A stretch of 52,178 nucleotides of DNA from an uncultured Paenibacillus sp. (GTDB lineage Bacteria > Bacillota > Bacilli > Paenibacillales > Paenibacillaceae), in NCBI GenBank assembly GCA_937895345.1, contig CALAWP010000087.1, positions 1-52,178 on the forward strand. The letters are read 5' to 3'. Positions 33,713 through 41,857 of the stretch are shown here, piece by piece (the stretch's first letter is position 1; the number at the start of each line of letters is the position of its first letter). Both the position numbers and the translations under genes were made by a program. Below the pieces are notes generated by a model. That model saw nothing but the letters and a program-made list of their open reading frames with translations, was not told the origin of the DNA and ran no database searches.

Positions 33713-34129
33713 TCAGGCCGTTGGAATGACTGCCTCGATGCGCGAAAGCAGAGACTTGCCCTCGTCGATCCAACGGGAATCCATTGCCGCGTCGGGATCG
33801 GCGGGCGACTGGAATTGATCGAACAGCGCACCAAAGACGCGGGCGGACGCTTCCGGATCGTTGCCTTCCCGATATAGATGCCGGAGCAGGTACGGCGTGC
33901 CGAAACGGATGCGCGCGTTGTTTTCGGACATTTCGCTGTCGATGTTGCCGTCCGTCACTTGAAACGGGATGCGCAGCCATACTTCATGCTTCTCGTCGAG
34001 AGGACTGTCGAACGAGCCTGAATGATAATCCCAGTTGCCGCCAAGCGCAAACCGATGCTCGCTGAGCAGCGCGTGCATTTCGGTAAATTTCTTTTCTTGT
34101 CCTTCCAATTTCGAAGAAATCGGGATCAC
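33713..34129 (-). CDS. yugN: YugN-like family protein
   Basis: 138-aa cytoplasmic protein of the YugN-like family, function unknown. Family segments: IPISSKLEG, ALGGNWDYHSGSFD, WLRIPFQVTDG, FGTPYLLRHLYREG. GTG at 34129 is chosen because GGAGG lies about 10 nt upstream and the protein then starts VIPIS, as relatives do; the in-frame TTG at 34183 and ATG at 34150 lack ribosome sites. Last gene of the lia operon, 57 bp after liaR. Operon membership suggests, but does not prove, a link to the envelope-stress response. Confidence 0.85.
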   Translation of the reverse strand: MIPISSKLEGQEKKFTEMHALLSEHRFALGGNWDYHSGSFDSPLDEKHEVWLRIPFQVTDGNIDSEMSENNARIRFGTPYLLRHLYREGNDPEASARVFGALFDQFQSPADPDAAMDSRWIDEGKSLLSRIEAVIPTA

Positions 34130-34186
34130 GGCATACCAGCCTCCATCCATCTTGATGGGACGTAGTATGCCCTTCGGTGCCAAAGG

Positions 34187-34846
34187 TTATGAGTTCGCCC
34201 AGCCTTTGCGGTGAGCGAGGACGGCCAGCTGCGTCCGGTCCTCCAGCTCGCATTTCATGAGCAAGTTGCTCACATGGGTCTTTACCGTCTTGATGCTGAT
34301 ATGGAGCTCCTCCGCAATTTCCTTGTTGGACATGCCGTCGGCAATGAGAAGCAGCACTTCCTTCTCCCGCTCCGTCAGCTCCTCGTCCCCCGTCTGGGCA
34401 TTGCGCTGGCGCAATCCTCTTGTGAGCGCCTGGGATACGTCCGCCGTCATGACCGGCATCCCTTTGAAAGCGCCCGTAATCGCATAGATCAGCTCTTCCG
34501 CAGAAACCGTCTTCAGCACGTAACTGACGGCTCCGGCCTCAATCGCTCCGTACACCTTGTCGTCCTCCAGAAAGCTGGTCAGCATGACGATTTTGATGTT
34601 CGGGTAGTTGGCCATGACCGCCTTCGTCGTTTCGATGCCGTCCATCTTGGGCATCATCAAATCCATTAATATAATGTCCGGCCGCTCTTCCTCCGGGCTG
34701 GCTTCCAGCTTCCGAAGCGCATCCTCCCCGTCGGACGCTTCCGCAATCACTTGAAACTTCGGCTCCAGCATCAAATAAGTGCGCAATCCGATTCTTACCA
34801 TGTCGTGATCGTCGACGATCATTATTTTTATCGTATCAGGCATCAT
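34187..34846 (-). CDS. liaR: LiaR-type response regulator (NarL/LuxR family)
   Basis: 219 aa: receiver domain with D62 (ILMDLMMPKMDG) and K in VLKTVSAEE, and a LuxR-type HTH (LTEREKEVLLLIADGMSNKEIAEEL). Start overlaps the liaS stop by 11 nt (8 if the second ATG is used). It activates envelope-stress genes after phosphorylation by LiaS. Confidence 0.95.
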   Translation of the reverse strand: MMPDTIKIMIVDDHDMVRIGLRTYLMLEPKFQVIAEASDGEDALRKLEASPEEERPDIILMDLMMPKMDGIETTKAVMANYPNIKIVMLTSFLEDDKVYGAIEAGAVSYVLKTVSAEELIYAITGAFKGMPVMTADVSQALTRGLRQRNAQTGDEELTEREKEVLLLIADGMSNKEIAEELHISIKTVKTHVSNLLMKCELEDRTQLAVLAHRKGWANS

Positions 34847-35876
34847 GCTTCTCTTCTCCCCGGTAAATTTTCGGTATGGCTACCCGTACTCTCGTCCCGC
34901 TTCCCAGCTTGCTGACGATATCCGCCGTTCCGCCCAGCTTCTGAGCCCTTTCCTGCATCGTCGACAGTCCGTAAGAGCTTCGGCCGACGGCGTCCGGCTT
35001 AAAGCCTTTCCCGTCATCCACCAGCGTCATCATCGTCTGCCGTTCCGTTTCCGCCAGCGTCAGCGTACAGCTTTTGGCCTTTGCATGTTTCACGACATTG
35101 GCCATCGCCTCCTGAATGATCAGGAACAGCTGATGCTCTTTCGCTTCGCTGAGCGGGTCCTCCAGCCGCCACTCCAGCTCGCCTTGCAAATTATTTTGCC
35201 GGCAGTAGTCGGGAAACCACTTGTCCAGCGCTTCTCTTAACGTTCGGCCTTCCAGCTCCATCGGGCGCAGCTGGGCAATGAAATTCCGCATTTGCTTCTG
35301 CGCCAGATTGGACATCTCGATCAGCTGCTCCAGCACGGCGGCGGCCCGTTCCCCGTCCGCCTGCTGCAGCTTCGGCAGCGACGAAGCGCACATATGGATG
35401 GCGAACAGCTGCTGGCTGACCGTATCGTGCAGATCGCGGGCAAGCCGCTTGCGCTCCTCCAGCACGGCCGCTTCGTTGGAAGCCGCCTCGGCCATAACCT
35501 TCTCCTCGCCCATCTTTTGCAGCAGCTTCATCTTGTCCGCCATTTGTTCGGCCAGCTCGTTGAACTCGCGGTAAACCGGAATAAACGATTTGTGGCCGGT
35601 TGCCGTAATGCGGACGCCGTAATTGCCGTTGACGAGCTGCTTGAGGGACAAATGCAGCGTATCCAGCCGCAAATCCAGCACCTGCGCTGCCCAGTATCCG
35701 ATGATGCCGCTGACGGTGATGACGATGGCGAAGCTCCATATTTTCAGCTCGATGCCTTTGACGGCGCCATGCAGCATATGTTCCACCGCGTACACCAGCA
35801 GAAGCGACATCAGGGCGGACAAGACGAACATGCCGATCAATTCCCATTTGCCGCTCCGCAAAAAACGAACCATCAT
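34836..35876 (-). CDS. liaS: LiaS-type sensor histidine kinase
   Basis: 346 aa, HisKA_3 family: two transmembrane helices with almost no extracytoplasmic loop (~15-35 and ~48-65), a HAMP-like linker, phospho-acceptor in RLARDLHDTVSQQL, and a HATPase domain (MVTLVDDGKGF-like, SSYGLSTMQERA). Intramembrane-sensing kinase responding to cell-wall-active antibiotics, normally inhibited by LiaF. The start (MMVRFL) follows GGGGTGACGG in the liaF tail, 7 bp after the liaF stop. Confidence 0.95.
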   Translation of the reverse strand: MMVRFLRSGKWELIGMFVLSALMSLLLVYAVEHMLHGAVKGIELKIWSFAIVITVSGIIGYWAAQVLDLRLDTLHLSLKQLVNGNYGVRITATGHKSFIPVYREFNELAEQMADKMKLLQKMGEEKVMAEAASNEAAVLEERKRLARDLHDTVSQQLFAIHMCASSLPKLQQADGERAAAVLEQLIEMSNLAQKQMRNFIAQLRPMELEGRTLREALDKWFPDYCRQNNLQGELEWRLEDPLSEAKEHQLFLIIQEAMANVVKHAKAKSCTLTLAETERQTMMTLVDDGKGFKPDAVGRSSYGLSTMQERAQKLGGTADIVSKLGSGTRVRVAIPKIYRGEEKHDA

Positions 35877-35883
35877 GCCGCCG

Positions 35884-36867
35884 TCACCCCACTTTGGTTA
35901 CGCGGGTGTCGCCGATGAACGTGCTGACGACCAGCTTGATTTTTTTGTCCGCCTCTGCGTAGCGGGGCGACTGGACGTTCACGTTTGAGAAAATGCCGCC
36001 TTCCTCGCGGTCCAGGAAACGCACGTCGCCGATAAAGGCGCTCGATACGACCTGCACGGCGACCTCATAATGGTTGGGCACATACACCTTGACGTCGCCG
36101 ATAAACGAGGAGATGCAAATTTTCGTTTCGCCGAACGGAATTTCCGCTTTCGTCAAATCGAGCACCGTATCCCCGATAAAATGCGAAATGTTAAGCGGCT
36201 TCAGCTCCCAGTAATCATGCCCCATATGAATGTCCCCGATAAAATTGGACCGGTTCTGCACGTTCGAGTCCTTGTGGTTCCACCACTCTACATGCTCATT
36301 ATGGGAATATCTGCCGTCGCAAGACGATTTGCGCTTCTTCTTGTCGTACATCGGTTCGGAATCGCTCTCTTGCGTATGTTCGCTGCCGTAAGGGGCATCG
36401 GGACGCGGCGGCGGCGGAGCGGCTTCCTCGCCCATGACGCCTGTAGGGTCGGGATGGAGCGGAGGCGCGGGCGGCACATTCGCGTGCTCCGCCTCGAACG
36501 GACGGTACGATTTCCAATCGTCCGACGGCGGCGACTTCTTGTTGCGCTGCGGGCGCCAGATCATTCGCAGGCCGACAACGATTATGACGAACGGGATCAG
36601 ATACGGCACGATGTCTCCGATCGACCAGTCGAACAAGTCGAGATTGTTGCCCAGGAACGTCCCTCCCACGACGAGCAGGATCATTCCCCACCAGCCGCCC
36701 GCCAGCAGCTGATTCAGCCCGAAGAAGATCAGAATGACCGGCCAAAAGGTCGAAAACAGCTCTCCGAGACTAATGTCGACGTAACCCAGCTGCCGGAGCA
36801 AAAAAAACACGCCTATGCCAATTATAAAAAGACCGGTGAACAATCGATTTCCAATATTTCGATTCAT
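35884..36867 (-). CDS. liaF: LiaF-type membrane inhibitor of the LiaSR system
   Basis: 327 aa: four N-terminal membrane segments (about 8-25, 37-55, 58-75, 88-105), a Pro-rich variable linker (~115-190), and a C-terminal cell-wall-active antibiotic response domain with the repeated FIGD turn (five copies, e.g. SNFIGDIHMG, STFIGDTRV). LiaF keeps LiaS off in the absence of stress. First gene of liaF-liaS-liaR-yugN; liaI, liaH and liaG are missing from this locus. Ribosome site AAGGAG 7-8 nt before ATG. Confidence 0.94.
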   Translation of the reverse strand: MNRNIGNRLFTGLFIIGIGVFFLLRQLGYVDISLGELFSTFWPVILIFFGLNQLLAGGWWGMILLVVGGTFLGNNLDLFDWSIGDIVPYLIPFVIIVVGLRMIWRPQRNKKSPPSDDWKSYRPFEAEHANVPPAPPLHPDPTGVMGEEAAPPPPRPDAPYGSEHTQESDSEPMYDKKKRKSSCDGRYSHNEHVEWWNHKDSNVQNRSNFIGDIHMGHDYWELKPLNISHFIGDTVLDLTKAEIPFGETKICISSFIGDVKVYVPNHYEVAVQVVSSAFIGDVRFLDREEGGIFSNVNVQSPRYAEADKKIKLVVSTFIGDTRVTKVG

Positions 36868-36905
36868 GTCGTACAGCTCCTTAAAGTCTTTTCTTCTATA
36901 TGGAC

Positions 36906-36934
36906 AGTATAGCCGAAGCCGCTGTCCGTCAGAA
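36906..36934 (-). promoter_or_regulatory. liaF promoter
   Basis: Minus-strand TTCTGA (36929-36934), 17 bp, TATACT (36906-36911). Inverted CCGAAGCC (36913-36920) and GGCTTCGG (36954-36961) bracket the -35 and could be a regulator site. Confidence 0.5.
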
Positions 36935-36998
36935 GGGACGGCCGATTGATCTTGGCTTCGGTCTCTGGACGGAGGCGCTTACTCATATTTCCATGACA

Positions 36999-37025
36999 AG
37001 AAAACCGCACCGGCGGCCGGTGCGG
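36999..37025 (-). terminator. terminator of the chemoreceptor gene
   Basis: Stem CCGCACCGG/CCGGTGCGG with a 3-nt loop, then TTTTCTT on the minus strand. Confidence 0.85.
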
Positions 37026-37044
37026 CATAAGATGGCTCGCAGCA

Positions 37045-38433
37045 TTAGCGGATCGAAATGTCCGCGCCCAATACGCCGACGATTTCGCCCTGCGCTCCTC
37101 GAATCGGTACGGAAATGGTGATGCACAGCTGCTTGGTAATCGCGGAAACGTAGACGTCGGATTGATAGGATTGGCCGGCCATCGCCCGCTTCCACCATTC
37201 CCTGTTCTTGGCATTGAGCAGCCCCGCTTCCGGCATGGAATAAATAAAGGAACCGTCGGCCCGGTTCGACCAGATCGCTTCCAGCTCCGGCTTGGATCGA
37301 ATCAGCTCGGCCAGCCTGGAAGCGTGCGCCTCTTCCTCCAATCCGGCAAGCTCCGGGCCGGCCGCCGCCGAAGCAAGCCATTCCCGCAACGCCGTCACAT
37401 TGCCTTTCGCTTCGTTCACGGTGCGGCGAATGCCCACTTGCTCCACCGCGCGGGCCAGATGGGAGGAGGAACGTCCGAGATTGGCGCTGATTCGTCCCAG
37501 CTTGCCGATCTGCTGCCGCTGCTTGTCGGTCATCTCAAGCGTTTGATCGACGCTTTGCAGCGTCTCCTGGGCGGAATCGACGACATCCTTGAGCATGGCG
37601 GTCATATCCGACATATGCCCGGTCTGGGTCTGGCTCGATTGATTCGTTTGCTCTACCAGCACGTCCACCTCGGAAATGCCCGTAAAGATCGCGTCCATTC
37701 GATCCTTGCTGGACGCCATTTCGGTTACGCCGCGCTCCACGGACCGCTTCTCCGCTTCAACGGCCGCCACCACTTGCTTCACACCGCTCTCGATCTGCTC
37801 CACCATCGACGTCGAACGTTTGACGGCTTCGCCGCTTTGTTCCGCCAGCTTCTTAATTTGCTGGGCGACAACGGAAAAGCCGCGCCCGTATTCTCCCGCA
37901 TGGGCCGCTTCAATGGAAGCGTTAAGCGCGAGCAGCGACGTCTGGGATACAATTTCTTGGATGAGGGCGTTAATCTCGTGAATATGGGAAGTATGCTGAA
38001 TAAGATCCCGGATATGCTGCTCCATAACCGCGTTGTTGCTTCTCAATTCGTTCATCACTTCGTCGGTGTCCGTCAAGGAACGGCACACATCCAAAACAAT
38101 TTCCTTCGTATGCTTGCTCTTGTCGTTCAGATGCGAGGATGCTTCGCTTATCTGTTCCGCGGCGGACGCGATTTCCTGCAGGGCGGAAAATGCCGCTTCG
38201 ATCCGGCCCATCGCAACGGAGCTTGCGTGCCGAAGCGTCCCTTCCTGCTCAGCGGAACGGTCCGCGATTGCCGTTAGCTCGGCAATCGTCTGATCTACCT
38301 CATCCACCGCCGCATTCAACTGGTCCGAAATGACAACGGATTCGTTCAGCAGCTGCGTCATGCGCTCCTGTTCCTTGTCATTGAGCGATTCCGATCCCGC
38401 CTGACGCGAAAACCACCTCATCGGTTGAGCCAT
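37045..38433 (-). CDS. Soluble methyl-accepting chemotaxis protein with C-terminal Cache-like sensor
   Basis: 462 aa, no transmembrane segment. Residues ~25-330 are the coiled-coil methyl-accepting domain with the tip SLLALNASIEAAHAGEYGRGFSVVA. The last ~100 residues (KPELEAIWSNRADGSFIYS, AKNREWWKRAM, VSVPIRGAQGEIVGVLGADI) look like a PDC/Cache ligand-binding fold. Classical receptors have the sensor N-terminal and outside, so this is an inverted cytoplasmic arrangement. ATG 38433 (MAQPMR) has GAGGGG 9 nt upstream. Ligand unknown. Confidence 0.88.
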   Translation of the reverse strand: MAQPMRWFSRQAGSESLNDKEQERMTQLLNESVVISDQLNAAVDEVDQTIAELTAIADRSAEQEGTLRHASSVAMGRIEAAFSALQEIASAAEQISEASSHLNDKSKHTKEIVLDVCRSLTDTDEVMNELRSNNAVMEQHIRDLIQHTSHIHEINALIQEIVSQTSLLALNASIEAAHAGEYGRGFSVVAQQIKKLAEQSGEAVKRSTSMVEQIESGVKQVVAAVEAEKRSVERGVTEMASSKDRMDAIFTGISEVDVLVEQTNQSSQTQTGHMSDMTAMLKDVVDSAQETLQSVDQTLEMTDKQRQQIGKLGRISANLGRSSSHLARAVEQVGIRRTVNEAKGNVTALREWLASAAAGPELAGLEEEAHASRLAELIRSKPELEAIWSNRADGSFIYSMPEAGLLNAKNREWWKRAMAGQSYQSDVYVSAITKQLCITISVPIRGAQGEIVGVLGADISIR

Positions 38434-38476
38434 ATGGCATTGCCCCTCTCGCAAGTCCTATGTAAAATTTCCCTAC

Positions 38477-38482
38477 ATTATA
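38477..38482 (-). promoter_or_regulatory. -10 element of the chemoreceptor gene
   Basis: Minus-strand TATAAT; the -35 at 17 bp (TTTTAA) is weak. Confidence 0.4.
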
Positions 38483-38500
38483 TCCCATAAATCGACATAT

Positions 38501-38526
38501 TAAAAGAGGAACCAGGGCGGTTCCTC
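38501..38526 (-). terminator. terminator of the SASP gene
   Basis: GAGGAACC/GGTTCCTC stem with 5-nt loop followed by TTTTA on the minus strand. Confidence 0.8.
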
Positions 38527-38576
38527 CTTCTTTCGTGAAAAGTTTGATAACATCTAGCTTATCGTTTCGGCTGCGA

Positions 38577-38741
38577 TTATTGTTGCTGTTGTTGCTGCTG
38601 ATTTCTTTGCATAGCCTGGTTAGCCGCCGCTTGATTGTTGGCAGCTTGGTTCGCCGCAGCGTTGTTTTGGTTGAATTCCTCAGCGAATTCGGCATTGAAT
38701 TTATTGTTTTGAGCAGCTTTTTCATTACGGTTCTTAGCCAT
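38577..38741 (-). CDS. Small acid-soluble spore protein, gamma-type-like (54 aa)
   Basis: Starts MAKNRNEKAAQ, contains FNAEFAEEFNQ and Asn/Ala/Gln-rich segments, and ends in a run of seven Gln. The composition and the NAEFAEEF element resemble gamma-type SASPs (SspE), which serve as an amino-acid store in spores and are cut by the GPR protease during germination. Shorter than SspE (84 aa), with one repeat unit instead of two. GGGAGGTG ribosome site, and a sigma-G promoter consensus upstream support a forespore gene. The overlapping longer frame on this strand is spurious. Confidence 0.85.
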   Translation of the reverse strand: MAKNRNEKAAQNNKFNAEFAEEFNQNNAAANQAANNQAAANQAMQRNQQQQQQQ

Positions 38742-38767
38742 TTGTTCTTCACCTCCCAGTTCGTCTT

Positions 38768-38797
38768 TAGTATGGCGGTCCTGCCTTTTCTTATGCA
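38768..38797 (-). promoter_or_regulatory. sigma-G-type promoter of the SASP gene
   Basis: Minus-strand TGCATA (38792-38797), 17 bp, CATACTA (38768-38774), a close match to the B. subtilis sigma-G consensus. Confidence 0.7.
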
Positions 38798-38801
38798 GCC
38801 G

Positions 38802-39431
38802 CTACGATTCCAGATATAGCTGGGGAATCGGCTTGCCCGCTTCCGCGGCGCGGTTGATCTCGTTCAGCCAGGCTTGCGTCAGCTTGCCGTTGCCCCATCG
38901 CAATACTTGAACGTCGACCTTGCGCTTGCCCCATTGCTCGTAAACTTCCTTGATCGTCTCGAAATAAAGGTCGATGCGCTTGCCTTTGATCGCGGAGCCC
39001 GTATCGGCCACTACCCCGTAGCCGTAGCCCGGAATAAATAGCAGCGTGCCGATCGGAAAGATCGCCGGGTCCGCCGCAATCGTGGACACTTGCGCTCTGC
39101 GCACCTTGACGCCCGAATACGTAATGCCGTATTGCGGGTGGCCAGGCCGCTTGCCGGTCGACTCCACGCCCGCCGTATAGCCGGTGGCGACGACCTCGAC
39201 CGATTGAGGCCGCTTTGAAGCGGCCGCTGGCGCGTCCGGGCCGGATTTGGCGTCGGCGGCCTTCGGCTTGGCCGGCTTCGCATAGGCGGCTTCCGGCGCC
39301 TCCCGGTATTCCGCTGCCCATACAACCAATGCCGCCATAAGCAGCGCGAGCAGTCCTTTGGCGCCGAAGCGCAGGCTCTTCGTCAAATGCGGGCCGAACT
39401 TTCGTATATATTGAAAAAAGCTTGCATCCAT
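38802..39431 (-). CDS. 3D-domain cell-wall protein (YuiC/MltA-like)
   Basis: 209 aa. An N-terminal membrane anchor or signal (SLRFGAKGLLALLMAALVVWAA), an Ala/Lys/Pro linker, then a 3D domain named for three conserved aspartates (IAADPAIFPIGT, VVADTGSAIKGKRIDLYF). Related domains in MltA-type lytic transglycosylases and Bacillus YuiC cut peptidoglycan. ATG 39431 has AAGGAGGAAG 8 nt upstream. It lies 72 bp downstream of thrS; no terminator is obvious in between, so co-transcription is possible. Confidence 0.85.
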   Translation of the reverse strand: MDASFFQYIRKFGPHLTKSLRFGAKGLLALLMAALVVWAAEYREAPEAAYAKPAKPKAADAKSGPDAPAAASKRPQSVEVVATGYTAGVESTGKRPGHPQYGITYSGVKVRRAQVSTIAADPAIFPIGTLLFIPGYGYGVVADTGSAIKGKRIDLYFETIKEVYEQWGKRKVDVQVLRWGNGKLTQAWLNEINRAAEAGKPIPQLYLES

Positions 39432-39503
39432 CAGGGTAACTTCCTCCTTCAATGAAGAATAATACCCCGATGGCGCAAGCTTTATACGCGGCGGCAGCCG
39501 CTG

Positions 39504-41438
39504 TTATTGTTTGGCAGCGATTTGTTCCTTGATCATCGACGCGAAAGCGGCCGTAGCCATTGCGCCCAGATCGCCCTCTCCGCGTTTGCGTACGGATACG
39601 GCGTCTTCGTTTCTTTCGTTTTCCCCTACGACCAGCATGTAAGGAATTTTCTCAAGCTGCGCTTCGCGAATTTTGTAGCCGAGCTTCTCGTTGCGCAAGT
39701 CGCTTTCGACCCGGATGCCCGCTTCCTGCAGCCGTTCTTCCACTTGACGGGCATACTCCTCGTAAGCGGTCGATACGGGAATGACCTTCGCTTGCACCGG
39801 CGACAGCCACAACGGAAGCGCGCCTGCAAAGTTTTCCAGCAGGTAGGCGGTCATCCGCTCCATCGTACTGATAATGCCCCGGTGAATGACGACCGGACGA
39901 TGCTTCTTGCCGTCTTCGCCGACATATTCGAGTTCGAACCGCTCCGGCAGCAGGAAGTCGAGCTGCGCCGTCGACAACGTTTCTTCCTTGCCGAGCGCCG
40001 TCTTGATCTGAACGTCCAGCTTCGGTCCGTAAAACGCCGCCTCGCCTTCCGCCTCGAAGAACGGCAGCTCCAGCTCCTCGACGACCTCGCGCAGCATGCG
40101 CTGGGACATTTCCCACATCTCGTCGTTTTGGAAATACTTTTCCGTATCCTGCGGATCGCGGTACGACAAGCGGAACCGGTATTCCTTGATGCCGAAGTCG
40201 TCGTACACTTTGCGGATCAGCTGGATGACGCGGGCGAATTCCTCCTTGATCTGGTCCGGACGGCAGAAGATATGCGCGTCGTTCAGCGTCATGGCGCGCA
40301 CGCGATGCAGGCCGGTAAGCGCTCCGGACATTTCGTAACGGTGCATTGTGCCGAGCTCCGCGATGCGGACCGGCAGGTCGCGGTAGCTTCTCATGTCGCT
40401 TTTGTACACCATCATATGATGCGGGCAGTTCATCGGACGAAGCACAAGCTCCTCGTTGTCCATGCCCATAACCGGGAACATGTCTTCGTTGTAATGATCC
40501 CAGTGTCCCGAAATTTTGTACAGCTCGACGTTGGCCAGCACCGGCGTATACACATGCTCGTAGCCGAGACGCTCCTCCAGGTCGACGATATACCGCTCCA
40601 TCGTTCTGCGCACTTTGGCGCCGTTAGGCAGCCACAGCGGAAGACCTTGCCCGACCTCCCGGGAAAATGCGAACATTTTCAGCTCGCGGCCAAGCTTCCG
40701 GTGATCGCGCTTTTTCGCTTCTTCAAGAAAATGAAGATGCTCGTCAAGCTGCGCTTTTTTGGGGAAGGCGGTGCCGTAAATCCGCTGCAGCATTTTGTTT
40801 TTGCTGTCGCCTCGCCAATAAGCGCCCGCCACGCTGAGCAGCTTGAACGCCTTGATCCGGCCGGTGGACGGCAAATGAGGGCCCCGGCACAGGTCGAAAA
40901 ATTCGCCCTGATCGTAAATGGTAATGACCGAGTCCTCCGGCAAGTCGCGGATAAGCTCCAGCTTCAGGTTGTCGCCCAGTTTGCCGTAAATGTCGAGCGC
41001 TTCGGCCCGGCTTACGACGCGGCGGCGGATTTCGAGGTTTTCGCCGACGATTTTGTTCATTTCCTTTTCGATCTTTTCCAGATCTTCCGGCGTCAGCGAC
41101 TGCTCCATATCGATATCGTAGTAGAAGCCGTCTTCGATGACGGGGCCAATGCCGAGCTTAACGTTCTGATCTCCGTACAGCCGCTTGATCGCCTGCGCCA
41201 TCAGATGCGCCGTGCTGTGACGGTAAACCTCCAGTCCGTCGCCCGAGTCCAGCGTCACGATCTCAACGACGGCGTCCTCTTCAATCGGCGTATACACGTC
41301 CACCGTTTTGCCGTTCAGCTTCCCTGCGACCGCGTTTTTTTTCAATCCCGGGCTGATCGATCCCGCAACGTCCTCGATTGTCGTTCCCGCTTCGTACTCT
41401 CTGACTGCCCCGTCGGGAAAAGTAACTCGAATGCTCAT
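39504..41438 (-). CDS. thrS: Threonyl-tRNA synthetase
   Basis: 644 aa class II synthetase: N-terminal TGS domain (~1-62), editing/SAD domain (HSTAHLMAQAIKRLYG; DQGEFFDLCRGPHLP), catalytic core with motif 2 (RIAELGTMHRYEMSGALTGLHRVR) and motif 3 (RPVVIHRGIISTMERM), and a C-terminal anticodon-binding domain. ATG 41438 (MSIRVTF) is chosen because AAGGAGG lies 9 nt upstream; the ATG at 41447 touches the ribosome site. Expression is controlled by a T-box leader responding to uncharged threonine tRNA. Confidence 0.98.
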   Translation of the reverse strand: MSIRVTFPDGAVREYEAGTTIEDVAGSISPGLKKNAVAGKLNGKTVDVYTPIEEDAVVEIVTLDSGDGLEVYRHSTAHLMAQAIKRLYGDQNVKLGIGPVIEDGFYYDIDMEQSLTPEDLEKIEKEMNKIVGENLEIRRRVVSRAEALDIYGKLGDNLKLELIRDLPEDSVITIYDQGEFFDLCRGPHLPSTGRIKAFKLLSVAGAYWRGDSKNKMLQRIYGTAFPKKAQLDEHLHFLEEAKKRDHRKLGRELKMFAFSREVGQGLPLWLPNGAKVRRTMERYIVDLEERLGYEHVYTPVLANVELYKISGHWDHYNEDMFPVMGMDNEELVLRPMNCPHHMMVYKSDMRSYRDLPVRIAELGTMHRYEMSGALTGLHRVRAMTLNDAHIFCRPDQIKEEFARVIQLIRKVYDDFGIKEYRFRLSYRDPQDTEKYFQNDEMWEMSQRMLREVVEELELPFFEAEGEAAFYGPKLDVQIKTALGKEETLSTAQLDFLLPERFELEYVGEDGKKHRPVVIHRGIISTMERMTAYLLENFAGALPLWLSPVQAKVIPVSTAYEEYARQVEERLQEAGIRVESDLRNEKLGYKIREAQLEKIPYMLVVGENERNEDAVSVRKRGEGDLGAMATAAFASMIKEQIAAKQ

Positions 41439-41517
41439 GTGCTTCATCCTCCTTAAGAACCTTGTATAGGCGGAGCGATCCGACTCTCCGCGCCAAGCCG
41501 CCGCGAAAGATGCGCAC

Positions 41518-41822
41518 AAAAAAAGCACGCATCCCGCGAAAGGGACGAGTGCTTGTTCCTCGTGGTTCCACCCTGCTTCAACCGCCCCGGTTCGTGGTTC
41601 AACCGCCCGGGGAGTCCTCAAGTATCTGGTAACGGAGATTTCCGGTACGGCATACTTCCTTGCGGGACGCTTCGCTCGCGCCGTCGCCGGGGTTCAACCG
41701 TACAGCTGCAAAGGGGTATATCCGCCGGCATCATGGAGGAAATTCCAGCCTCGTTCCCTCTCTCTGGCACATGCGCTTATGACGGATACATGTCTTTGGT
41801 CTGCGCTGATCTTGTTTCGATA
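41518..41822 (-). promoter_or_regulatory. T-box leader of thrS
   Basis: The T-box AGGGTGGAACCACG is at 41561-41574 (minus strand). It is followed by a terminator hairpin (AGCAC...GTGCT arms 41524-41535 and 41542-41553) ending in seven T at 41517-41523. Start set by the promoter at 41829-41857. Stem I lies in 41640-41810. A GAACCCC run near 41690 contains an ACC triplet that may be the threonine specifier, but I did not fold it. Confidence 0.93.
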
Positions 41823-41828
41823 AGTTAC

Positions 41829-41857
41829 ATTATAGCCACGCAGCCCGGCGCGGTCAA
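41829..41857 (-). promoter_or_regulatory. thrS promoter
   Basis: Minus-strand TTGACC (41852-41857), 17 bp, TATAAT (41829-41834). The -35 overlaps the end of ytxC. Confidence 0.8.

Noticed and set aside
38378..38752. 124-aa frame covering the SASP region
   Set aside because: Different frame from the GGGAGGTG-led SASP ORF, runs through its terminator, and has no ribosome site of its own.
39507..41456. 649-aa open frame antisense to thrS
   Set aside because: Shadow of the GC-rich thrS sequence; no ribosome site, and the composition (Arg/His/Gln-rich) is not protein-like.
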